NCBI GenBank assembly: GCA_027625915.1
Contig: JANTQA010000047.1
Coordinates: 10,912,001-10,976,000 of the forward strand
Source: Anaeramoeba flamelloides
Taxonomy: Eukaryota; Metamonada; Anaeramoebidae
Length of the DNA stretch: 64,000 bases
Reading direction: 5' to 3'
The translations under genes were made by a program, and so were the position numbers. This document shows positions 1 through 12,684 of the stretch, piece by piece. The notes beneath the pieces were generated by a model. It was not told the origin of the DNA and did no database searches. It saw only the letters and a list, made by a program, of their open reading frames with translations. Each line of letters opens with the position of its first letter. Positions within the stretch are counted from its first letter, which is position 1.

Positions 1-976
<976 letters not shown>

Positions 977-2519
977 TTATAATATCATTGCTTGTAATAT
1001 TTCAAAATATGCTTGAAAATTAAAGGCGTTGATTCCATTCACAATTTCAATTACCCTTTGGTTTCCTTTATTGATTTGATCGTTAATTTTTTTCAAAGTA
1101 ATGGGATGAAGATTTAATTGGGATAATTTGCGAAAGGCGTTCAATGCCAAGTCTTCTTGGGTTAATTCCTCAAAAACCACATAATCATTATTTGAATAGA
1201 CTAGAACACATTTTTCAAGGTTGATAAATGTATTGTTTTTCTGTTTTTGTCCCCGTTTAAACTTGTGGTTAGATTTTTTGGGCCTAGTATTGATTTTCCT
1301 TTTTTTTCGTTTATATTGCCGTATATTACTTTGCATGTGATTTTTTTTAAATTTTTTTGATTGGTTATATTGCATTGGGTAGAACCTTTTTCTTCTTGAA
1401 AAGATTTTTTTTTTTCTTTTGTGGATTTTTGACAACGAATTATGGTATTTTTTTTCAAAATTATTTTGCATTTTTAAAATTTGTTTTTTATTTTTAGATT
1501 TGATTAAATTATTACTATTTTTAGAAATGATTTTTTTTTGATTGTATTTTTGGCTTTGTTTTAGAAGTTGTTTTCCATTTCCATTTCCATTTCCATTTTC
1601 CCTTTCCCTTTCATTTTCATTTTCATTTTCATTTCCCCTTCTATTTTTTACATTTTCTTTTCCATTTCCTTTTTTTTCAAAAATATAATTATTCTTCCAA
1701 TTTTGATCGTTTTTGTGTTTTTTATTTTTGATTAATTTTGGGATTTCAATAAGACAACCATCTTCCTCCATTCCCATTTCCATTTCCATTCCCATTTCCA
1801 TTCCCGTTTCTGTTTCCATCCGCTTTGTCTTTTTATTATGTTCTATACTCATTAATTCTCTTTTATTATTAGTATTTTGCAATTTTAAAATATTACCTAT
1901 GATTTCATTTTCATTCTTTTTCTTATCATTTTCTAGATTTTGATTTCCATTTCCATTTTTTTTATCATTTTGAAGGGCAACTTCATTATTTACAGTTAAA
2001 TCATTTTTAGGATATTCCATTAATGAATACTGTTTATTAATATGGATTATTCCATGCTTTTTTATATTCGACGGGATTAATACTTTGCCAAATAATCTAT
2101 TTGCCATTTTAATATTTGAATAAGTATCAACAAAGCAACTCCACAAAACAGGGAACGTTTTTTTACCCTCTTCAACAATTTGAGCACGCTCACATGGCCG
2201 ACCAATTTTTACTAAGAGCTTTTTTGTATATACCCATCCCCTTTCTCGTTTATTTAATCGTTTTTCAATTAAATAGTTAACCTTTTTAACAGATTCTTGC
2301 TTTGAGGCTGCTTTCTTTTTCCCTTTTGGTGTCCTTTTATTTATTGAGTTTATTTTTTCAAAATTTTGTGCTTGATTTTGTATAATAGGGTAATTGTTTT
2401 GTTTTCTGTTTTCGGTTTTTTTATTTTCATTAATTAAACTATATTTTGATGTATTTTGGTCATACGAAAATAACTTCTTATTTGATAATAAATTATTCAA
2501 TAAAAAGTTACCAAAATTG
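977..2519 (-). CDS. Asn/Lys-rich protein of unknown function (3' exon of gene A)
   Basis: I do not recognise this gene. The open frame runs about 514 codons to a TAA at 977-979. No ATG lies between the upstream in-frame stop (2546-2548) and residue 130 or so, so the true N-terminus is probably on an upstream exon. An AG at 2521-2520 on the minus strand, preceded by a T/A-rich tract, is a plausible acceptor, giving an exon from 2519. Counting from the codon at 2500, residues 73-128 form a compact block (GRPCERAQIVEEGKKTFPVLW in its core) shared with the neighbouring gene at 3671-4375. Residues of about 190-330 are low complexity, with runs of Glu-Asn, Glu-Arg, Gly-Asn and Met-Glu dipeptides encoded by hexanucleotide repeats, followed by very basic Lys/Arg-rich sequence. 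The last 75 or so residues are less biased and look helical. The Lys/Arg content could suit a nuclear or nucleic-acid-binding protein, but that is only an inference. Confidence 0.65.
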
Positions 2520-2615
2520 CTATGATTAAAATTTTTTGAAAAAAATTAATTTTAAAGATATTAATATTAAAATTTTTGATTGCTTAGAAAAAAATTAATT
2601 AAAAAATCCCAAGAA

Positions 2616-2752
2616 CTGTATACAGCCATTTTAAAAACGTGAGTAAAAAAAGGCTTTAAAGGGTGTTACTCAAATTCCTTCATAGAGTGGATCAAATAAT
2701 TTTATCAGCACTTTTTCGAAACTTTTAGTGTTCACTTTTTTAAAACAACAGT
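2616..2752. mobile_element. Short TA-flanked hairpin MITE, copy 1
   Basis: Terminal inverted repeats ACAGCCATTTTAAAAACGTG and, at the other end on the opposite strand, ACTGTTGTTTTAAAAAAGTG. The element is about 137 bp. A second copy of about the same length lies at 4637-4772. The TA flank and the ACAGTTG-type end suggest a Tc1/mariner-type non-autonomous element. It lies just upstream of the first visible exon of gene A, perhaps inside its first intron. Confidence 0.6.
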
Positions 2753-2849
2753 ATTGAAATTCTTTTCTTTTTTTGCGTTATTTAAAAAATTGTATAATGA
2801 TCTTTTTTTTTTTATAGGTATTACCATTCTGGAAAAAAATTGTAAAATC

Positions 2850-3350
2850 GAAAAAATTGTCAAATTGGTATTAATTTGTAAAACTGTAGTAAATATTCTC
2901 ATTTTCAAATAATTTTTAAGATCTTTTTTTGTTCATTTTTAAACAAAAACCAAGTCCAAAAATTAAATTGATAATTGGAATCAAAATGGAATTCAAAACA
3001 ACAACATAAAACCAAAATTGAAGCATTCTCAATTTTATCAAATTTGTGATTTAAAATGTAAACTTTAATAAAAGTGAATTTTTTTGGGATTTTTTGATTC
3101 TGCTATTTTTTTTTTTTCGGATTTTTTGATTATGCTATTTTTTTTTTTCTATTCATATAAAATAGGCTTTAAGATTTTAGAAATAGGTATTAATCAAGTT
3201 TGGGGAATTTCAGTTTCAGATATCTTCATTGATCAGTGAACAATAAGCAAAAAAAAATAATTTAAAAATTTTCACATTCACTACCATCTTAAGTTTAAAA
3301 TCGATTTTTCAATTAAAACCAATTTGACAATTTTTAATCCAATTTGACAA
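2850..3350. mobile_element. Foldback/TIR element, about 500 bp
   Basis: The left end (ATTGTCAAATTGGTATTAAT, about 2856) recurs inverted at about 3320-3345. The interior (2940-3265) is homologous, in reverse orientation, to 61490-61770, where the same kind of end also occurs. Part of the interior (AAAAGTGAA to GGCTTTAAGATTT) recurs near 43820-43905. I see no open reading frame. The boundaries are approximate. Confidence 0.5.
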
Positions 3351-3670
3351 TTTTGAATTCAGAATGATTACTTGAATTTTAGAAATTCTTTTTTTAAAAA
3401 ATCCCAAAGAAAAAGCGAAAAATTTAAATTAAAATAACAGGCTACATTTTAGAGATCAATCAAAAAGATAATTTACAGCCGTTAGGAGTATAGTAAACTA
3501 ATGAAAACATAACACCTCAATTGGCACAAGACAAAAAGTGTGATGTATCCAATAATTGAAATTGATTGTTCTTAATGGATTCCCTCGAAAGGGTTTAGAG
3601 AAAAACTAGTATTGATTCAGGCTGGGATTTATTAAAGAAAAAAAAAATATAAAAAATTAAAAAAAAAAAT

Positions 3671-4375
3671 TTACTTTTCGGCGTTTTGAGGATATTTTTT
3701 TTTATAATACTGCCACAAATCAGGAAGCGTTCTCTTTCCCTTTTCAACGATTTTCTCTTTTGTTGAAGGCTTATCAATAGCTTTAAGAATATTTTTGCTC
3801 AGAAAAGTTTCACTTGCTCGTTTTAATAAATTTTGTTTCATAATTTCCAAGAAAACAATATTGTCATTATATTGCTTTTTGTGTCCACTCGTATTAAACC
3901 CCCCCTTCTGATTTTCTGTTACTTCAGTGTTCTCCTCTTTTTTCATTTTTTTACCTTCCATTATTTGTATTTTGTTAGAATTCAAATTAAGATTTTTCTT
4001 TTTTGCACTTGAAAATTCTGGATAGTATGACTTTTTGTTATGATTTTGTATTTGTTTGGCATTTTGCTTTTGATTATTGTAATTATTCACATCTAGTTCA
4101 CCCTTATCTTTCTTGTCATTGATATCGGGGTGACCATTATTACCGTTTTCATTATTATTAAATGATAAATAGCTATCATTTTGGTCATTATCATTTTTAG
4201 AATAATTCTTCCAAAAATCATCCACGAACCTTGGTTTTGGATTGGTAAGATCATTGTGAATTTGATCATTATTTCCATTTTTTGTTAAGGTATCATTTGC
4301 CTCAAATGGCAAACCATTCTGAAAATTTTGTCCCGTAGTCTTGCTTGAAAGATAACTAACCAATAGCCTTTCCAT
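3671..4375 (-). CDS. Asn/Lys-rich protein of unknown function (gene B, paralogue of gene A)
   Basis: The product is 234 residues from the ATG at 4375 to TAA at 3671. The frame is open a further 24 codons upstream without another ATG, so I take 4375 as the start, but an upstream exon is possible (an AATAG acceptor-like site lies near 4400). The N-terminal two thirds is polar, Asn/Asp/Lys-rich and probably disordered. The last 60 or so residues (DKPSTKEKIVEKGKRTLPDL, then WQYYKKKYPQ) align without gaps to residues 73-128 of the neighbouring gene at 977-2519. Conserved positions include Pro, IVE, GK, T.P.LW and a closing Tyr. Both genes are on the same strand about 1.2 kb apart, which fits a tandem duplication followed by loss of similarity outside this block. 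I cannot name the domain. Confidence 0.65.
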   Translation of the reverse strand: MERLLVSYLSSKTTGQNFQNGLPFEANDTLTKNGNNDQIHNDLTNPKPRFVDDFWKNYSKNDNDQNDSYLSFNNNENGNNGHPDINDKKDKGELDVNNYNNQKQNAKQIQNHNKKSYYPEFSSAKKKNLNLNSNKIQIMEGKKMKKEENTEVTENQKGGFNTSGHKKQYNDNIVFLEIMKQNLLKRASETFLSKNILKAIDKPSTKEKIVEKGKRTLPDLWQYYKKKYPQNAEK

Positions 4376-4636
4376 TTTGTTTTGATGAGATGTCAAGCTA
4401 TTATAATAATTGTGTTCCTGTTCATATATAACGTTTATTTGAAAAAATCATTTTTTAAAAAAAAATAAGTGAAATTAGAATAAAAAATTATTTCCTTTCA
4501 AAATAAGATAAATTTTTCAGTTTAAATTTGAGAAAATTTTCAGAAAGAAAAGATCGAATTGGAATTGTTTTTAATTGGAAAAGAAATATCCAAAAAATTA
4601 GAAAGGATGATCAAAAAAAAATTAATTATGTTTGAA

Positions 4637-4772
4637 TAACAGTTGTTTTAAAAAAGTGTGTAACAAAATTTTGATAAAGTGGGATTTCAAGCTGTTTAAT
4701 TTAGCTGTTTATATCCTTTTTGAGTCCACACTTGAGTAAACAATTGGTCCGCACTTTGTTAAAACAACTGTA
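4637..4772. mobile_element. Short TA-flanked hairpin MITE, copy 2
   Basis: Ends are ACAGTTGTTTTAAAAAAGTG and, inverted, ACAGTTGTTTTAACAAAGTG, flanked by TA on both sides. It is about 136 bp long, non-coding, and related to the copy at 2616-2752. It sits about 260 bp upstream of the gene B start. Confidence 0.7.
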
Positions 4773-7700
4773 TCAAAAATTGAAGAGATATTTTTTTTCT
4801 CGGCCACTCTTGTACCCTGAAAAACTCACACATAAAAAAAAGTGTAGTGTGATATTAGAATGTAAGTTTTGGTAAATTCTTTGCAGGTTGTTTGGACAAA
4901 ATAAATCAAAAACAAATAAATTTTCTCACAAAAAAAAAGTGGCTGAATATGATCGACAAAGAAACAAAAAATAATAAGAAGAAAACCGATCTAACAAGAG
5001 AATGACTTGAAAATTAAGAACAAGATCTTTGGAACTCAAAATTATTGTTGATTGTTTTTGAAAGTTTTTTGTTTGGATCTCAAATCAGACGCTTTTTGAA
5101 GTATTAAAATAAAAAAGTTCAAAATATTTGAAAATCAATTATTACTTTATTTGTACCCTCCATTTCTAGGATTTGCCTTGTTATCAAGCAACTATTAATA
5201 ATTGATGAAATAGTTGTGGAGATTGATGAAAAATAATAAAAAGGAAAGAATCAAGTGAACGATCAAGTGACAAAGTTAAAAAAATATTTTTTATTTTATT
5301 GCAAATTTTTTTTTTTTAAAATTTATTAAGGATTAGACAATCACAAAAAACCATTGAAGAAAAGGAATGTCAGTTCTAATGACTATTTATTTTTTTGGAT
5401 GAATAAAATACTTTGAAGTTTACTAAAAAGATCTTTTTGAAATTAAATTGTTCAAGAAAACCATCACTCTCAAGAGTAATTGTGTTTTAATATTTTTCAA
5501 TTACTAAGACAGATTTGAAAAATATTAAATTTTACAGTAAAAATTCCAGAATAAACTTGTGTGAATAAATGTTTAATACACATGCCATTAATTGTTTTTC
5601 TGCTGTGTTTTCGAAATTCCTCAAAATCAGTAAAAATTTTGTTTCAAAAACATTCAAAAGAAATCTTTTTAAATGATGAGTCTTCAAAATTTTTGAATTA
5701 ATTATCCTTTTTTTGGGTCTGTTAAATTCGAAAAAATCATTAAATTTTGAGAAATTGTCGAAAATTTGAGATCTTGATGACAGGAATATTATAAAAAGCT
5801 ATCGTTTTACCCATGAATTGATGTTCAAGTTTGATATTATTTTTAGAATTTTCGTGAAACAACTTTATTTTAATTTTGAAACATTATTTTTTTGAAAACT
5901 TGGATTAAAACAGATTTAATCTATCAAAGGTTGACAATCCAATTTTATTTTCCCATGGTTCTCTCGTCTCTCAAGTCTTTTGTTTTATGATAAAATATGA
6001 TCAAAATTTTTTTAAGTTTGGAAATTTTTTTGTTTCAATTTCGAAAAAATGGATAGATTTAAAATTAATCTTTTAAAAACCATTACTGGACAAAAACAAA
6101 CAATTTGATCTATTAAACCGAAAGAAGGATCCATAAAGGTTTTTATTTTGGAAAAAAATAAATCAAAACAAAAAATAAAAATGAATAAATTTTAACATTT
6201 TCAAGAACAATTGGTTTTGTAGAGTGGTTTTTTGAAAAGCAGAAATAATCTAATCAAGAAATTTTTCCAAAAAGAGAATTTTTAAATTTTGGTGATCGGG
6301 TAATGAACAATTTTTGATTGGAATTGATTATTTCGGATGTGCAATCCAGAACGATTCAAAAACCAAAAATTGTGATCCAATCATTTAGAAGTAAACATGT
6401 AATTGAAAGTCCAAAATGAAAAAGGATTAAATTTTGTGGAAAGTCAATTGTCGGCCAATTGATGATTTAATTGCCTCTCATTAAAAATTTAATTTTTTGA
6501 GAAAAGTTAAATTTAAAAATGTGTAGCAAAATTAGATGTCAAATGAGAAACAGAAAAAAAAGGTGATAAACTGAATGGCACTCTTTCAATAAACACTCTG
6601 AAGAGTAATTTTAAGATAACACATTTTGGAAACAAATAAATCAAAAAAAAAATTTTTTCTGTTTTTCCCTTTAAAATTTTTATCTTAAAAGAAGAAACAA
6701 AACTTTAAGAAGTTCAGATAAAAATTCCTTTTGTCAAGTTTTTCTATTCGTTTTTGGTCTTAGAGACAAAATAGTTTTTTATTTTTATCATTTTGTTTGA
6801 AAAACTTTTTTTCTGTTTTTTGAATATTTGAAACTATCACATTTATTTCAAGATCTAAAATGTAGAGGTGCCTAACTAACAATCAAAATTTTCGTTTTTA
6901 AATGGTTTGATCTTCTTTCTTGGTATTTGTTACTCAAATTATAATTGCTTCATTTTTTTTGGGACAATTGTGATGAAATATTTGGGTGTTTTTGTGAAAA
7001 GATTAATCAAAAAACAATTTAATTATGAAGAGAGAACTAAGTGGAACAAAAAGTTGTAAAAAAACATACTTTAGTGTTACACATTTTAAAAATCGTTAGT
7101 TACACGAACAGCAAGGTTTTTATAGATGAAGAAAAAGAAATATAAAAGTACAAAGAAAAAAAAAAAGAGAAATAATAAATTAAACCGAAATTGATAAAGA
7201 AAAAGATAATATCAAATTCAAAGGAAAGAGAAGGAGAAAAAGAAAAAGAAAAAGAAAAAGAATTGGGCTACAAACAATTGTACTACAAACAAGTCGATTT
7301 TATGTTTGTCAAAAAGCAATCTTATGAAGGACTTTTTTTGTTTCAATTCAACACGAGCAGTTTGGAATAGGTGTTCTGTGAAATAGTGTGTTGTGTGCGA
7401 TCAAAATCTTACCAACAAAGCAATTAATTGGAACAACTCTTTTGTTCTGTAGAAACAAAGTACTGCAAAATCTTTTGTTTGGGCTGAATTCGACAAAGGA
7501 GAATCTTAAATGTCTTTCTATGAATTACTGGTTTTGATTACTTTTTGTTGTTCAATCCCTGTGAATATAAAAAAAATCAAATAAGCTCTCATTTTTATTC
7601 GACTTTTAAGAAATAGACTCAAGATAAAAATACTGATCTAGTCTTTGTTTTTCATTCAATTTGAATATCCAAATATTTGTTCTGATTTTGGAACATTTTG

Positions 7701-8400
7701 TTAAACGCGAAAAAATTAAAAAAATGAAAGACTCAGTAAGATTCCTTTTAGAGTGTAATCTTTGAGAAATTGAAGACAAATAATGATAATATTTTGATAA
7801 ATACTTTAGTTAGGTCATAATTATGAGAAAACAATTCAAATGGTAACACTCACAAGTCTTTTTAGTGATCAATAAATATTTAATTTTTTACTTTTTTTCC
7901 CTTTTTTTTTTTCATTTTTCGGATACTTTTTTCAGTATCAGAATTATTCTTTTAAGTCTTTAAGGTAACTTTTTCCTTTCTACACTTTTGAAACAGTTAC
8001 TAATAATGATATTTTCATTATATTTCACTTATATTAAGTATTAATTCTTCTTTAATTAGGTAAATCGCCCAAATAAAAGCTCTTTTTAGATAAATAAATT
8101 TCTATTGTTTTCTTTTGTTTTTTAAAAATTGAATAAATCTTTCCAAATATTATAGTAATCTTATAATTTGTTACCTGTCATTACTGTTTGTTGCAAAATA
8201 AATGGTGCAAAATTATCATTCAGCTTTCCAAAAATAAATTTCTAATTCATGTAAATTTTCAATATTTTTATTCCAAAAAACAGCTTAAATTATTATTTTC
8301 ACCTTTTTAAAATTGGGGACTTTAGTTGGTTTTAAGAATCCGAGGTTATATAATTTTATTGGTAAGATGTATGAAAATTTTGATCTTTTTATTTTGAAAT
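4773..8400. other. Non-coding stretch, nothing recognised
   Basis: No open frame of useful length and no coding-like composition on either strand. A purine tract of repeated AAAAG/AGAA units lies at 7130-7260. The piece 7280-7560 is slightly less AT-rich but has stops in all frames. It could be promoter or untranslated sequence of an unseen gene, but nothing supports a call. Confidence 0.5.
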
Positions 8401-8404
8401 TATT

Positions 8405-8660
8405 AGTATTTTACATTATTTTTTAAGGACTTTTATTTTTTAAAAATAAAATGAAATCTTGTCAAGTTCTCTGAAAAATGTCTTTTTGTAATTTGTGTGT
8501 TTTTGGAATTGATGAGTTAAAAACCTAGATTCAATAATTTATTAAAATGAGTCTCTTTTTTGGAGATCCATATTTTACATTTTTTCTCTATAAAACTAAA
8601 AACAGTAACCAATTTATTTTTATTTTGAATTAATTTTATTTTTTGAAAAATATATATCAG
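8405..8660 (+). repeat. Dispersed repeat R1, copy 1 (partial)
   Basis: Sequence starting AAATGAAATCTTGTCAAG and running through GAGTCTCTTTTTTGGAGATC is clearly homologous to 45679-46040 and 58590-58943 in the same orientation. It is non-coding, and its class is unknown. Confidence 0.65.
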
Positions 8661-8689
8661 TTATAAATTTTTTTTCATCATTTCTATGT

Positions 8690-9125
8690 AAAAACATATT
8701 ATTTTTATCTACAATTAACCGTTTTGGAAAAAAAGTGAAACACAGTTTTTCATTGGGAAAATTACTGAAAATGAAAAGTAAGGTCAATAAAAAGAAGAAG
8801 CTAATTAACCACAAATAATAATCCATTATACCATTTTCAAACAATCCAACAAATACAATTTAAATCTACTTATTTATTGAAATTGTTGGTGTGGTTTTGG
8901 AGATCTCAAAAATAGTCGAATTTTTTAAGAAAAATTTTACTAAGGGATGAATCAAATAAAAACCCATACCAAAATTTTTTTATTAGAAAAATTGTTATTT
9001 TGTTGAATACTATATTTCACTACCATATATTTATTTTTTCTTTTTTTAATTGATCTTACTTTTTAATTTCTATGAAGGTTCCCAATTAAAAATCGTGTTT
9101 CACTTTTTTTCCACAATGTCTAGTT
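8690..9125. repeat. Inverted repeat pair around GTGTTTCACTTTTTTTCCA
   Basis: The segment at about 9050-9125 (GATCTTACTTTTTAATTTC to GTGTTTCACTTTTTTTCCA) recurs inverted at about 8690-8795. Arms are 75-100 bp with a spacer of about 255 bp. It could be the remains of a foldback element. No gene is seen. Confidence 0.5.
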
Positions 9126-9681
9126 ATATTATTGAAACAAATACCTGGAAAGATTTGTAATTATTAATCTTAGGAAAATTGTTGTATTATTTCTTTTCAC
9201 AAAAAAATCAAACCCTTTTATTTAAGAACTAACCTTTTTAAATTATAATTCGCCCCTTATTAGAATGATGATTAATAAATTTACACTTGTTCAAAACAAT
9301 ATTCAATCAACCAAAAAACAAGAATAAAAATGATCATCTTCCAAATTCTAATAAAATTCCTTAAAACACTATTGTGATTTCAAAATTAGATTTATTACTT
9401 TGGTTACCAAACCTATACTAGAGTATTCTAGAGAAACCCCATTTTAATGAAATTTGGTAGGGTTTAGTAATTGGTTCATAAAAAAGTTGGTTATTTATTA
9501 AAAGGGGGCGATTTAAAAGACTTGTAAGTCAACACGATTTTCCCTATTATTCACAATTAATATTCAGTTACTGTATCTTTTTCAGGCCAAGTATTTTTCT
9601 TTTTTACTACAAAAATTCTTCAAAATATTAATAACCATATTTTTAGTTATATATTTAGAAAGGACTTTTTTCTTTATTTAT

Positions 9682-9881
9682 TACAGTCAATTTCACTTTT
9701 AAGACACAAACTTTCAACAAAATATAAGGCACAAAAAAAATCTCAAATTAAAGCACAAAATTCAAATTCTAGTAAAATAATTTGCAAAAATTAAAAATCC
9801 AAATTTTGTGCTTTAATTTGAGATTTTTTTGTGTCTTAAATTTCGTTGAAAGTTTGTGTCTTAAAAGTGAAACTGAGTGTA
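9682..9881. mobile_element. Hairpin MITE family M2, copy 1
   Basis: The two halves of this 200-bp element are near-complete inverted repeats of each other, with ends (TA)CAGTCAATTTCACTTTT and (inverted) (TA)CACTCAGTTTCACTTTT. Each arm carries three copies of a subunit close to TTAAGGCACAAA. The TA flank and CAGTC start are typical of Tc1/mariner-type MITEs. Other copies are at 12357, 50820, 52415 and 52780. Confidence 0.85.
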
Positions 9882-10379
9882 TTATTTAAGGGAGGAGTTA
9901 CTGACCCCTCTCGTGTGCCGGAATTCCTAAATTTTTATTTAAGAATATAATTTAATACTCAACTAGACGTTTATTATCCACTAGGATTTTCTAAACTTGA
10001 TGAATCTTTTTTTGTAATATTATTAAAACTATTATTATTTTTTAATATATTAGATATATTAATTTTTTTACGATATCCCGATTTTAAGATTATTTTTATA
10101 GACTGGACAATTCCATAGAATTTGAGAAAACACTGTTTTTGGAAGTATTTTGAATAAATAATAATTCAATTCTAATCAGAACACACAAAAATAATATAGG
10201 TAGAGGTGATTAAATACTCAAAATATTTGATATAAATTTATGAAAAGTTATCAAGGAAACTCAGATCTAATTTGTATAAAAAATTTTTATTTCGAAAGTA
10301 ATTTATAGGGAAAAAGTACAAACTGTTAGATATTCTAAAGTTTAGAATTTTAAATACCAAAAAATCTTCTACTCATTTT

Positions 10380-10640
10380 TCAATAACCTGATTCATTAGT
10401 TCTCAAAAAATTTTCAAAAAATGAAAATAAAAATTGAAAAAAAATTTTAAGATTTGATGAAATTTTTTTTAACAAATTTTTAGTCTTATTCACAAGAACT
10501 GAATATGAAAACTTCATTTATATATGTCCAAAAAATACTCATGTTGAATTTTGAGGATAAAATAATTTAATTCCAAAATATCTTCTCTAAAATATTACTT
10601 TGAAAAAAAAAAGTTACCAAGATAGTATTTACACATTTTC
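10380..10640 (+). repeat. Dispersed repeat R2, diverged copy
   Basis: The stretch containing CTTATTCACAAGAACTG and TTGAATTTTGAGGATAAAAT resembles 59440-59700, the left arm of a large foldback element. Similarity is moderate and the boundaries are uncertain. Confidence 0.4.
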
Positions 10641-10673
10641 TGGGTACAATTTGTAAATAGTTTTTTAATTTTA

Positions 10674-11231
10674 ATAAACTTTGTTTCAGTCAAAGGGGAC
10701 CCATTTTTTTTTCAAATATCAATTATTTTTTATAGTTGACCTTTGAATAATAAATAAAAAAAAAAAAAAAAAAGTATAATAATACATAATCAAAGAAAAG
10801 TTAATACATATATGGAAAAAAACGAAAAAAAACAATAGATTTTCTTAAAAATTTTGAAAAACCCAAAATTTGTAGGACATTATTGAGAAAAAAATATAAT
10901 TTTCATTTTGGTCTTTAATTTAAGATCCAAATAAATCTCAATAGAAATCAAAATGATTTTTATACAATCATTTTAACTGTTACAATAACCATTTAATATC
11001 TGTTTTTAATCAAGCGACGTTCGACATTACAATAAAAATAAAATATAAACATGAATAAAGTTATAAAAAAAAATAAATAAAAAAAAAAAAAAAAATGAGA
11101 AAAATAGTGAAAAAATTATTTCAATTTAGATATTTCCAAAATTAAAATTTTCTTCTACTAACAATTCAAATCCTTTAAACTTATGTAATTCACGACCGAT
11201 AAACTGCCCCCTTTTGACTGGGAAATGTTTA
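10674..11231. mobile_element. TIR MITE family M1, copy 1
   Basis: The element is about 557 bp. The left end is AAACTTTGTTTCAGTCAAAG followed by GGGACCC. The right end, read on the other strand, is CTAAACATTTCCCAGTCAAA followed by AGGGGGC. Related copies are at 20286, 40490 and 46906. No transposase frame is visible, so it is a non-autonomous DNA transposon. Its superfamily is not determined. Confidence 0.7.
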
Positions 11232-12356
11232 GTTAAAAATATATTGATAAAAAAACATAAAAATATTTTTTCTGAAGGTTTAATAAAAAATTAACATTTC
11301 ATAATCTAGGTAATTACAAAAAAATCATTTTTTATTTATTTTTTTCTGTTAAAACGTAATATACTACAAGATTTTATTTTTTTTTGATTTGAATTTATGA
11401 ATTAAAAAAGAAAAAGAAAACGTTTTTAAAACATTTTTATATTTTTTTTTGAAATCCCTTTATAGTAATTTCTGATTGTCAAGTAAGAAAATATAAAATT
11501 TTTAATGTAATCTTATTTTAAAAATGAACGTAAAATAAACACAATATTTGATTCCAAAATATACCAATTTGTAGAAAAAAATTGATGATGTTAATTGACT
11601 CATGTGAAAATAGAATGTGTATGGTAAAAAAAACCAGAAGAAAAGGGAATAAACCTTCAAAATCAAATCTTTTAATTTCAAGATTTATTTTAATGAAAAT
11701 AAAGAAGAATTACTTGTAAAAATGAATCCAAAAGAAATATTTGTCATCCTATAGAATATTTTCTGACAAATACTGTCAACCTGGCACGAAAAAAACATAT
11801 ACGCGTATATATGTACATACATATAGATAAAACAACTGATTTTGGATCATATACTTGCACAAATTAATTACAATTCTAATAAATCTAAAAATTTTGCTTA
11901 TCTATTTTTAAATTAAATTTATGTTTTGTTCAATATTTATTTTTTTTTCATTATTCTTTTTTTTTTATATGCTGTAATGCAAACTATTTTTCGAAAAATA
12001 AAATAAATTTTAAATTCCCAATAATAATTATGTCTGTTTACATGTTAAATTGGAAGTTAAGAATTTATTCACTTCAAAATATCTATTTTATTAGATAATT
12101 TTACTTGATAATAAATGCTTAATATCTAACAACGAACCAAATATTTAATTATTGCAGTTGAAAAAAAAAATATCTTTTATTTGATTTTTAATAATTTATT
12201 ATATTTCTTGATTTTTTTTTTTTTTTATAGTTTTAATTAAATATGAGGTTATTTTTTTAATCCCCTTTCTACAAAATTTCTAAAAAAATTCTTAAAATTT
12301 AACGATTGTTAATCGATTTTTTCAATTATTTAAGTATAAAAATAATGAAATTATAT
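11232..12356. other. Non-coding stretch
   Basis: Nothing gene-like is seen. A perfect 14-bp palindrome, ATATACGCGTATAT, lies at 11797-11810 in otherwise AT-only sequence. Poly-A and poly-T runs are frequent. Confidence 0.5.
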
Positions 12357-12556
12357 TAGAGTCAATTCCACTTTTAAGGCACAAACTTTCAACAAAATTT
12401 AAGTCACAATAAAAATCTCAAATTAAGGTACAAAATTCAGATTCAAGTAATATAAATGTTAAAAAAAAAAATTCCAAAAAATGTGCTTTAATTTGGGATT
12501 TTTTTGTGCCTTAAATTTCGTTAAAAGTTTGTGTCTTAAAAGTTGAACTGACTGTA
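12357..12556. mobile_element. Hairpin MITE family M2, copy 2 (diverged)
   Basis: Same layout as the copy at 9682, but with more mismatches between arms and a decayed left end (GAGTCAATTCCACTTTTAAG). The right end ACTGTA is intact. It is followed at 12643-12680 by a poly-A run of nearly 40 bases. Confidence 0.8.
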
Positions 12557-12642
12557 TTGTAATAATAATATTTGTGTCTTATCTATTTATTTTTAAAATA
12601 CAAGCAAACAATTTGAATTAATTTTATTCCCCCTTAACCCCC

Positions 12643-12684
<42 letters not shown>

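Noticed and set aside
977-2500. Start of gene A at the codon at 2500
   Set aside because: That codon is TTG, not ATG, and no in-frame ATG precedes it. An upstream exon is more likely than a non-ATG start.
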